Below are positions 1 through 5,080 of a stretch of DNA of 8,090 nt, piece after piece (within the stretch, counting starts at the first letter, position 1; the number at the start of each line of letters is the position of its first letter). The notes beneath the pieces were generated by a model. That model had not been told where the DNA came from. It made no database searches and saw only the letters and a program-made list of their open reading frames with translations. This DNA is from Oscillospiraceae bacterium (GTDB lineage Bacteria > Bacillota > Clostridia > Oscillospirales > Oscillospiraceae), in contig JAEDKB010000067.1 in assembly GCA_016296045.1 (NCBI GenBank), positions 1 to 8,090 on the forward strand, given 5' to 3'. The translations under genes and the position numbers were made by a program.

Positions 1-1
1 A

Positions 2-568
2 TATGCATGGGCACCGATTGACGCGGAGGGCTATATGTTCATCAACTGCTTCTGGATTTCGGGGCAGTTCAAGGGACATGGCTATTCCAACCGGCTTTTG
101 GACGAATGTATTCGGGACAGCAAGGAAAAAGGCAGAAAAGGGCTGGTTGTGCTTTCCTCAAACAAGAAACTGGGGTTCCTGTCTGACCCAAAATATCTGC
201 AATATAAGGGTTTTGCGGTCACGGCTAGCGCAGAGCCGTATTTTGAGCTTTGGTATCTGCCTTTTTCCCCGGATGCGGACAAGCCGCGCTTTCAGCCTTG
301 CGTCAGAGAGACGGTGCAGGAGCTGCCCTTGGGATTTACGCTGTATTACACAAACCAGTGCCCCTTTACCGCCAAATATGTTCCGCTGCTGGAAGCTGCC
401 GCACAGGAAAGCGGCGTGGATTTTCAAACGGTACATATTACCTCACGGGAACAGGCGCAAAGTGCGCCTTGTCCTTTTACGACCTTTGCCCTGTATTATA
501 ACGGTAAGTTTATTACGCACGAGATTCTGTCGGTAAGCAAGTTTACGAAGCTGCTGTCAGCTCTGTAA
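2..568 (+). CDS. GNAT N-acetyltransferase with C-terminal YoaP domain (5' partial)
   Basis: The reading frame is open from the window edge, so the start and the first part of the GNAT domain are missing. The visible fragment is 188 codons. An acetyl-CoA-binding motif A of the form Q-F-K-G-H-G lies at about fragment residues 22-27, followed by a helix (YSNRLLDECI), as in GNAT proteins. After the GNAT part comes a block starting GFTLYYTNQCPFT and ending near PCPFTTFALYYNGKFITHEILS. This resembles the YoaP family, a small thioredoxin-like domain often fused to the C terminus of Firmicute GNAT enzymes. The CPFT sits where a thioredoxin fold carries its active-site cysteine. The family would acetylate an amine using acetyl-CoA in the cytoplasm, but the substrate is unknown. 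A flavin oxidoreductase starts 63 bp downstream with no terminator between, so the two may be co-transcribed. The internal ATG at position 35 is not a convincing start because the GNAT domain would be cut. Confidence 0.85.
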   Translation, partial: YAWAPIDAEGYMFINCFWISGQFKGHGYSNRLLDECIRDSKEKGRKGLVVLSSNKKLGFLSDPKYLQYKGFAVTASAEPYFELWYLPFSPDADKPRFQPCVRETVQELPLGFTLYYTNQCPFTAKYVPLLEAAAQESGVDFQTVHITSREQAQSAPCPFTTFALYYNGKFITHEILSVSKFTKLLSAL

Positions 569-631
569 AGGGCTTTGCGTATTATGCCGATATTTCTGAC
601 ACATTGCAAACGCAAAGGGGAGAGCTTTGAA

Positions 632-1348
632 ATGAAAATCATGATTATTCACGGACAAAATCACAAGGGCAGCACATGGAACATCAGCCATTTGCTGGTT
701 CAGAAGATTCAAGGGGAAAAAGAGGTCAAAGAATACTTTCTTCCGAGGGACTTAACCCACTTTTGCGCGGGCTGCTACGCCTGTCTGGAAGACAGAGCGC
801 ACTGCCCCTATTGGCAGGAAAAGGAGCCGATCCTGCAGGATATGCTGGGAGCGGATCTTCTGATCTTTACAAGCCCCAATTACTGCATGATGCCCTCGGC
901 ACCCATGAAAGCGTTTTTGGATCTGTTCTTTACAAACTGGATGACTCACAAGCCGCTAAAAGAGATGTTTTCCAAACGGGCTGTTGTCATCTCCTCCACA
1001 GCAGGAGCCGGAGCGAAAAAAACGGTGAAGCTGATCGGAAACAATCTGACGAATTGGGGAATTCCCGAAATCCACCGTTACGGAGCGGTGGTAAACGCAA
1101 TGAATTGGGATATGGTTCCGCCCAAGAAAAAGGCAGGAATTGAAAAGGACATGGACAAACTGGCACGGAAACTGTCACGCTGCGGAAAGGTTTCTGTCGG
1201 GGTCAGAACCCGAATCCTCTTTTGGTTCTACGGAAGTATGCAGAAAGCGGGCTGGGGCGCGTCTCCGGCGGAAAAGCAATACTGGCTGGAAAACGGCTGG
1301 CTGTCCGGCGGCAGACCTTGGAAAGAAAACAGAGGAAAAGAATACTGA
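632..1348 (+). CDS. Flavodoxin-fold NAD(P)H-dependent oxidoreductase
   Basis: The product is 238 residues from the ATG at 632, chosen because AGGGGAG (616-622) lies 9 bp upstream; an in-frame ATG at 575 has no comparable site. The N terminus is a beta strand (MKIMIIHG) followed by a phosphate-binding loop with G13-S14-T15, typical of the FMN reductase/flavodoxin_2 fold. A second flavin-contacting segment, TSPNY, is at residues 80-84. Residues 45-58 hold C45, C48, C51 and C58 in a C-x2-C-x2-C-x6-C pattern. This cluster occurs in iron-sulfur flavoprotein-like and related multimeric flavodoxin reductases, so bound iron or a redox thiol is possible but not shown. The protein probably moves electrons from NAD(P)H via FMN to a quinone, disulfide or nitro compound in the cytoplasm; the substrate cannot be read. 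The C terminus (about 190-238), rich in W, G and basic residues, is unusual and I do not recognise it. Confidence 0.85.
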   Translation: MKIMIIHGQNHKGSTWNISHLLVQKIQGEKEVKEYFLPRDLTHFCAGCYACLEDRAHCPYWQEKEPILQDMLGADLLIFTSPNYCMMPSAPMKAFLDLFFTNWMTHKPLKEMFSKRAVVISSTAGAGAKKTVKLIGNNLTNWGIPEIHRYGAVVNAMNWDMVPPKKKAGIEKDMDKLARKLSRCGKVSVGVRTRILFWFYGSMQKAGWGASPAEKQYWLENGWLSGGRPWKENRGKEY

Positions 1349-1386
1349 TTGGCAAATGAATTTATGAGACGATTGCTTGACAGCGG

Positions 1387-1395
1387 TGATATAAT
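1387..1395 (+). promoter_or_regulatory. Extended -10 promoter for the GNAT gene
   Basis: TGATATAAT is a perfect extended -10 element (TG-N-TATAAT). No good -35 hexamer sits 17 bp upstream; a nearby TTGACA (1377-1382) is only 7 bp from the -10 and cannot pair with it. The predicted start point is about 1402, giving a leader of roughly 19 nt that contains the GGAGG at 1411-1415. The acetyltransferase could therefore be expressed independently of the upstream reductase gene. Confidence 0.5.
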
Positions 1396-1420
1396 TGGAG
1401 AAAAACCATTGGAGGCCGTC

Positions 1421-1885
1421 ATGCAGATCAGAAGAGCAGAGGTGCGCGATATTGACAGAATCAACGAATTGCTGTATCAGGTTGCGGAACTTCATCACAA
1501 TCTCAGACCGGATATTTTTATGCCTGCATCCAAAAAATACTCAGACGATGAATTGGCGGCTATGATTCGTGACGACAGCACACCGATTTTTGTCGCGGAG
1601 GATGACGGCGTCGTCGGCTATGCTTTCTGCATTTTCCGCAGCTATCCGGATATCGGCTTGTTTTGCGACCATCGGATGCTGTATATTGACGATATTTGCG
1701 TGGATGAATCGCAGCGCGGCAAGCACATCGGAACAAAGCTGTATGAGTATGTAAGAGCATTTGCAAAAGAGCAGGGCTGCTACCATATTACGCTGAATGT
1801 CTGGACGGAAAATGAATCGGCCAGAAGGTTCTATGAGGCGCTTGGGATGAAGCAGCAACGGACGATTATGGAGGATATTCTGTAA
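1421..1885 (+). CDS. GNAT family N-acetyltransferase
   Basis: This is a compact 154-residue single-domain acetyltransferase, the usual length for the family. The ATG at 1421 is preferred over an upstream in-frame TTG (1349) because GGAGG (1411-1415) is 5 bp before it and the protein then begins MQIRRAEVRDIDRI, a classical GNAT N terminus. Motif A is clear: the strand LYIDDICVDESQ followed by the acetyl-CoA pyrophosphate loop Q98-R-G-K-H-I-G104 and helix TKLYEYVRAFA. The C-terminal block NVWTENESARRFYEALGM (126-143) is motif B. The protein should transfer an acetyl group from acetyl-CoA to an amine on a small molecule or protein in the cytoplasm. Sequence alone does not tell the acceptor. It lies 72 bp after the reductase gene with its own likely promoter, and no clear terminator follows it. 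Confidence 0.9.
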   Translation: MQIRRAEVRDIDRINELLYQVAELHHNLRPDIFMPASKKYSDDELAAMIRDDSTPIFVAEDDGVVGYAFCIFRSYPDIGLFCDHRMLYIDDICVDESQRGKHIGTKLYEYVRAFAKEQGCYHITLNVWTENESARRFYEALGMKQQRTIMEDIL

Positions 1886-1922
1886 TTTTGGGATGAATTG
1901 TGAAGAAAATGTGATTTTGACA

Positions 1923-1951
1923 TTGACATGAAATCATTTCCGGCATATAAT
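1923..1951 (+). promoter_or_regulatory. Consensus sigma-A promoter of the riboswitch-transporter unit
   Basis: TTGACA (1923-1928) and TATAAT (1946-1951) match both consensus hexamers exactly with a 17-bp spacer. The expected start is near 1958, one base before the closing helix of the riboswitch begins, so the transcript has almost no extra 5' sequence. A second TTGACA directly abuts the first (1917-1922) but would give a 23-bp spacer and is probably not used. A 6-bp inverted repeat, TGATTT (1912-1917) and AAATCA (1931-1936), flanks the -35 and could be an operator, but this is weak. Confidence 0.85.
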
Positions 1952-1958
1952 AGGAATA

Positions 1959-2044
1959 CTAAAGGGGAGTAGTTGCTACGCATGGTCAACAATCGCCCGG
2001 GCTACCGGTGGTCATGCGCCTGCCTTCAGGAACGAGACTTTTAG
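1959..2044 (+). promoter_or_regulatory. yybP-ykoY manganese riboswitch
   Basis: The hallmark AAAGGGGAGTAG (1961-1972) opens the element and ACGAGACTTT (2032-2041) closes it, as in the yybP-ykoY class, which is known to sense Mn2+. P1 can form between CTAAAG (1959-1964) and CTTTTAG (2038-2044, one bulged base). A long-arm helix is CGCATG (1979-1984) with CATGCG (2013-2018). This arm carries the conserved GTCAACA (1985-1991) and a GCCCGGGC palindrome (1995-2002). A second hairpin is CCTG (2019-2022) with CAGG (2027-2030). In this family Mn2+ docks the two arms and stabilises P1. Because the 3' strand of P1 overlaps the terminator's 5' arm, binding should prevent termination, giving a gene that is ON when Mn2+ is high. 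Class assignment is by recalled consensus, not a covariance search. Confidence 0.92.
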
Positions 2045-2071
2045 CACGTTGGTGCGGAAGTCTCTTTTTTT
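2034..2071 (+). terminator. Intrinsic terminator of the riboswitch expression platform
   Basis: GAGACTT (2034-2040) pairs perfectly with AAGTCTC (2058-2064). An inner stem GCAC (2044-2047) with GTGC (2052-2055) closes a GTTG loop, and seven T residues follow (2065-2071). The 5' arm reuses bases 2038-2044 of the riboswitch P1 helix, so the two structures exclude each other. This makes it a conditional terminator rather than a gene-end terminator. Confidence 0.9.
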
Positions 2072-2107
2072 GCGCCAACGGAATGAATGGAAAGGGGAAT
2101 GGATTCA

Positions 2108-3397
2108 ATGCTCATACCTGTAATTGCTTTTGTGGTGACCTATGCCTTGATGATCTTACTTCCAAAGGTGCGTCATTGGGTAGCGGCAGCATCAGCAGTT
2201 TTTTTCCTTGTATTCGGAGCGCTTACAGCCGACGGCGGAGTCCTTGGTTCACTGAAGGAGGCAGCCGGTAATATCAACTGGAATGTTCTGATGATGCTCT
2301 TTGGCACAATGGGAACGGTATTTTTCTTCATAGAATCGAAAATGCCGGATCTGATGGCGGAAAAGCTGCTTCATATCGCACCGAATACGATGTGGATCGT
2401 GGTGCTGCTTTCCTTGTTTTCCGGTTTGATTTCTGCCTTTATGGACAATGTTGCGACAGTTCTGATGCTTGCCCCGATCGGGCTGGCGGTTGCGAAACAG
2501 CTTAAAATCTCCCCGGTGGAAATGCTGATTTGCATTTCCGTCTCTTCAAATTTGCAGGGCGCGGCGACACTGGTCGGCGATACGACCTCCATCATGCTCG
2601 GCGGATATGCGGACATGAACTTTTTGGAGTTTTTCTTCCTGAACGGTAAATTCAGTATTTTCTGGGCAGTGGAGCTCGGTGCGCTTGCAACGGTGCCGGT
2701 CATTATGTTTATCTTCCGAAAGCACCGTCAGAAGACGAATATTCAGGTTGGCGCAAAGGTCAAAGACATTGTTCCGACGATCCTGCTTGGACTGAATATT
2801 ATCAGCCTGATCGTAGCGTCCTTCCTCCCGAATATGCCGGAAAACATCAACGGATATATCTGCCTTGCCTTCTTCGCAATTACGGCGATCTATTCGCTGA
2901 TTCGCAGCAAAAGCATCCGCAATGTTGCAAACTCTCTTCGGGAGATCGATTTTCAGACGCTTTTGCTGCTGGCATCGCTGTTCATCATCATTGCCGGAGT
3001 GGAGCGTGCCGGTGTGCTTGACTGGCTGGCGGAGAAAATGGTTCTGCTCGGCGGCGGAAATCTGTTTATCGTCTATACCGTGATCGTTTGGGTATCCGTT
3101 CTGATGTCTGCGTTTATTGATAATATTCCCTACGTTGCTACGATGCTACCGGTGGTTGCCGGTATTGCGAACACGATGGGCTGTACGCCGTATGTGCTGT
3201 TTTTCGGTCTGCTGACCGGTGCGACCTTGGGCGGCAATATAACCCCCATCGGAGCGTCTGCAAACATTGCCGCGATCGGCATTTTGCGGAAGGAAGGCTA
3301 TGAGGTCAAAAATAAGCAGTTTTTCCGCATCGGACTGCCGTTTACGCTGGTTGCAGTGCTGGTAGGTTATCTCTATATCTGGTTTGTATGGGCATAA
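2108..3397 (+). CDS. Ion transporter superfamily permease (CitMHS/ArsB/NhaD type) under Mn2+ riboswitch control
   Basis: The product is 429 residues. The ATG at 2108 is favoured because AAAGGGG (2091-2097) lies 10 bp before it; in-frame ATGs at 2087 and 2099 are upstream of or too close to that site. The protein is almost entirely hydrophobic, with about 11-12 membrane segments in two homologous halves. Each half has the D-N helix start seen in ArsB-like carriers: FMDNVATVLMLAPI (D113-N114) and FIDNIPYVATMLPV (D338-N339). Each is followed by a G-A-T reentrant-loop segment: NLQGAATLVGDTTS (148-161) and GATLGGNITPIGASAN (371-386). These match the ion transporter superfamily that includes CitMHS, ArsB, NhaD and YbiR-like proteins. 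It has no paired ATPase gene. The riboswitch is known elsewhere to control Mn2+ exporters (MntP, TerC-type, P-type ATPases), so this permease may export Mn2+ or a metal complex. Substrate is inference; citrate or another anion, or Na+/H+ exchange, remain alternatives. Confidence 0.9.
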   Translation: MLIPVIAFVVTYALMILLPKVRHWVAAASAVFFLVFGALTADGGVLGSLKEAAGNINWNVLMMLFGTMGTVFFFIESKMPDLMAEKLLHIAPNTMWIVVLLSLFSGLISAFMDNVATVLMLAPIGLAVAKQLKISPVEMLICISVSSNLQGAATLVGDTTSIMLGGYADMNFLEFFFLNGKFSIFWAVELGALATVPVIMFIFRKHRQKTNIQVGAKVKDIVPTILLGLNIISLIVASFLPNMPENINGYICLAFFAITAIYSLIRSKSIRNVANSLREIDFQTLLLLASLFIIIAGVERAGVLDWLAEKMVLLGGGNLFIVYTVIVWVSVLMSAFIDNIPYVATMLPVVAGIANTMGCTPYVLFFGLLTGATLGGNITPIGASANIAAIGILRKEGYEVKNKQFFRIGLPFTLVAVLVGYLYIWFVWA

Positions 3398-3405
3398 ATC
3401 GGTGG

Positions 3406-3434
3406 TTGACAGCTTTTTAAATGAATGGTAAAAT
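3406..3434 (+). promoter_or_regulatory. Sigma-A promoter upstream of the YczE-like gene
   Basis: TTGACA (3406-3411) and TAAAAT (3429-3434) are separated by exactly 17 bp. The predicted start is near 3441, just 4-5 nt before a strong terminator-like hairpin, so any transcript from here would contain that hairpin at its very 5' end. Confidence 0.7.
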
Positions 3435-3444
3435 AAAGAAAAAT

Positions 3445-3487
3445 CAGCTTTGCCGCTTCTGTATCAAGCGGCAAAGCTGCTGTTTTT
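3445..3487 (+). terminator. Strong intrinsic terminator hairpin
   Basis: CAGCTTTGCCGCTT (3445-3458) and AAGCGGCAAAGCTG (3466-3479) form a perfect 14-bp stem with a 7-nt loop (CTGTATC), followed by CTG and five Ts (3483-3487). An A-rich stretch precedes it, so on the opposite strand it would also end in a T-rich run and could work in both directions. It most simply ends the transporter transcript 90 bp after its stop codon, but it lies downstream of the promoter at 3406-3434 and so could also act as an attenuator for the next gene. Confidence 0.85.
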
Positions 3488-3499
3488 CCGGAGGAAATG

Positions 3500-4171
3500 A
3501 TGAAAAAGAAAATTTTTTACTCTGAATTGGCGTATTTATTCGCGCTGGTTGCGCTTGCAGTGGGCGTTATGCTGATGGAAAAATCAGATTTCGGCGTATC
3601 TATCGTTGCAGCGCCCTCTTATCTGCTTTATCGAATTGTGAGCATTGCGCTGCCGTGGTTCACCTTCGGTATGGCAGAGTATGTTCTTCAGTTTATCATT
3701 CTGATCGCACTTTTGCTGATCATACGGAGCTTTAAGGTGACATATCTTCTGTCTTTTGCAACGGCGGTCATCTACGGCTTGATTCTGGACGGCGCTATGC
3801 TGTTAGGGGAATACCTGCCGGTTACATTGCCGCTTCGCTTTGTATATTATGTTCTCGGAATGATGATCTGCTCGACCGGCGTATCCCTGATGTTCCATAC
3901 CTATATTTCTCCCGAGGTTTATGAGCTTTTTGTCAAGCTGGTTTCCCGGAAATTCAATTTCCGGATTTCACGCTGCAAGACCGCTTTTGATTGCGGATGT
4001 TTGATTACGGCCCTTGCGATGTCTCTGATCGCGTTCCATGGTCTGGTCGGCATCAACTGGGGCACCATCGTCTGCGCGCTGATCAACGGATGGCTGATCG
4101 GCCGCTGCTCCGCGGTTTTTGAGCATTTCTTTGAGTTCCGTGATGCTTTTCAGCTTCGCCGCTTCTTTTAA
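3500..4171 (+). CDS. YczE/DUF6198-like integral membrane protein
   Basis: The product is 223 residues. Two adjacent ATGs (3497, 3500) are possible; GGAGG (3490-3494) is 2 bp from the first and 5 bp from the second, so 3500 is preferred. About five to six hydrophobic helices are visible: residues ~8-26, ~33-52, ~58-78, ~81-100, ~108-130 and ~163-195. The layout and phrases such as VGVMLMEKSDFGVSIVAAPSYLL near the N terminus and LVGINWGTIVCALINGWLIG near the C terminus resemble the YczE/YyaS/YitT-type family of Firmicute membrane proteins, for which no biochemical activity is established to my knowledge. A basic cytoplasmic segment (about 145-160: KLVSRKFNFRISRCK) separates the last helices. 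The gene is flanked by promoters and appears to be expressed alone. Family assignment is by general resemblance and is moderate. Confidence 0.7.
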   Translation: MKKKIFYSELAYLFALVALAVGVMLMEKSDFGVSIVAAPSYLLYRIVSIALPWFTFGMAEYVLQFIILIALLLIIRSFKVTYLLSFATAVIYGLILDGAMLLGEYLPVTLPLRFVYYVLGMMICSTGVSLMFHTYISPEVYELFVKLVSRKFNFRISRCKTAFDCGCLITALAMSLIAFHGLVGINWGTIVCALINGWLIGRCSAVFEHFFEFRDAFQLRRFF

Positions 4172-4201
4172 AAGGATAGGAACTTCAAACGTCAAACGGG
4201 C

Positions 4202-4230
4202 TTGCGAACAAAAATGTTTTGCGGTATAAT
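4202..4230 (+). promoter_or_regulatory. Sigma-A promoter of the HAD-MFS-GDPD-GreA operon
   Basis: TTGCGA (4202-4207) and a perfect TATAAT (4225-4230) are separated by 17 bp. The predicted start is around 4237, giving a leader of about 28 nt that includes AAAGGA (4249-4254), 10 bp before the ATG at 4265. It is the only good promoter seen before the four-gene cluster. Confidence 0.75.
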
Positions 4231-4264
4231 ATTCCCAACCCTGTGATGAAAGGAATGAAACCGG

Positions 4265-5080
4265 ATGCACAACCCGCCTTTGATCGGGAAGCGGCTGTTT
4301 TTGCTGGATATGGACGGAACGATCTATCTCGACGAGCAGTTGTTTGACGGAACGGTCGATTTTTTGCGGTATGTGCGCGAAATCGGCGGGAAGTATCTGT
4401 TTTTGACAAATAATTCCTCGCGCAGCGTATCGGCTTACATTGAAAAAATGCATCGGCTCGGCATTGCGACCGAAAAAGACGATTTTCTTACCTCTGTGGA
4501 TGCATTGATCCTTTACTTAAACGCAAACGGTTATCGTGAAAAACTGTTGTATGCGTTCGGAACGGCATCTTTCCGTGAACAGTTGTCCGATGCGGGCTTT
4601 CGTATCACGGATCAGCTTCGTGACGATGTGCAAGCGCTGGTCTGCGGCTTTGATACGGAGCTGACCTTCCGGAAGCTGGAGGATGCCTGCATCCTTTTAA
4701 ACCGAGGCGTTGATTTTATTGCAGCCAATCCTGACTGGGTGTGCCCGACGTGGTACGGCTATGTGCCGGATTGCGGCTCTGTTTGCGAAATGCTGTTCCG
4801 TGCGACCGGAAGACGACCGAGATTCATCGGAAAGCCGCAGCCGGAAATGGCGCTGCTTGCAATGGAGCGTTATGGCTTTTCCAAGAAAGAAACGCTTTTG
4901 ATCGGCGACCGTGTTTATACGGATATTGCCTGCGGAATTCGTGCCGGAATTGATGCCGCGCTGGTGCTTTCGGGCGAGAGCACGATGAAGGATGTTGAGG
5001 ACAATCCGGAAAAACCGACCCATATCTATGAGAGCATCCGTACGTTGCTCAACGATTTGACAGGAGAAAGACAGATATGA
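4265..5080 (+). CDS. HAD-IIA family sugar/polyol phosphatase (NagD-like)
   Basis: The product is 271 residues, the normal size for HAD subfamily IIA. All four HAD motifs are present. Motif I is LLDMDGTIYLD, with the nucleophile D15 and acid/base D17. Motif II is LTNNSS (T48-N49). The motif III lysine is K190 in GKPQPEM. Motif IV is IGDRVYTDIACG, with D215 and D220 binding Mg2+. A C2-type cap (about 75-185) sits between motifs II and III, which defines the NagD/AraL/PGP group. Members dephosphorylate small phosphates such as sugar phosphates, glycerol phosphate or phosphoglycolate in the cytoplasm. The start follows AAAGGA by 10 bp. Its stop overlaps the next gene's ATG (ATGA), indicating translational coupling with the MFS carrier. 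With a glycerophosphodiesterase two genes on, glycerol 3-phosphate is a reasonable candidate substrate, but this is inference. Confidence 0.92.
   Translation: MHNPPLIGKRLFLLDMDGTIYLDEQLFDGTVDFLRYVREIGGKYLFLTNNSSRSVSAYIEKMHRLGIATEKDDFLTSVDALILYLNANGYREKLLYAFGTASFREQLSDAGFRITDQLRDDVQALVCGFDTELTFRKLEDACILLNRGVDFIAANPDWVCPTWYGYVPDCGSVCEMLFRATGRRPRFIGKPQPEMALLAMERYGFSKKETLLIGDRVYTDIACGIRAGIDAALVLSGESTMKDVEDNPEKPTHIYESIRTLLNDLTGERQI

Noticed and set aside
575..631. Upstream in-frame ATG extending the oxidoreductase by 19 residues
   Set aside because: It has no ribosome binding site, and the added residues precede a canonical flavodoxin N terminus that starts cleanly at 632 behind AGGGGAG.
1377..1395. 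TTGACA followed by TATAAT read as a two-hexamer promoter
   Set aside because: The spacing is only 7 bp, far too short for sigma-A. Only the extended -10 reading is plausible.
1349..1420. Upstream in-frame TTG start for the GNAT gene
   Set aside because: The extra 24 codons lie over the promoter, and the ATG at 1421 has GGAGG and a standard GNAT N terminus.
1995..2002. GCCCGGGC palindrome as a protein operator
   Set aside because: It is inside the riboswitch long arm, where self-complementary sequence is expected from RNA folding.
2008..2271. Open frame across the riboswitch and the start of the permease gene
   Set aside because: It lies in another frame over structured RNA and a clear membrane protein gene and has no family resemblance.
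4204..4222. Imperfect hairpin GCGAACA/TGTTTTGC after the YczE-like gene
   Set aside because: It needs a wobble and a bulge, has no T run and lies between the -35 and -10 of a good promoter, so it is not a convincing terminator.
3968..4453. 161-codon open frame on the - strand
   Set aside because: It overlaps two well-supported + strand genes and their promoter, and its translation shows no recognisable domain.
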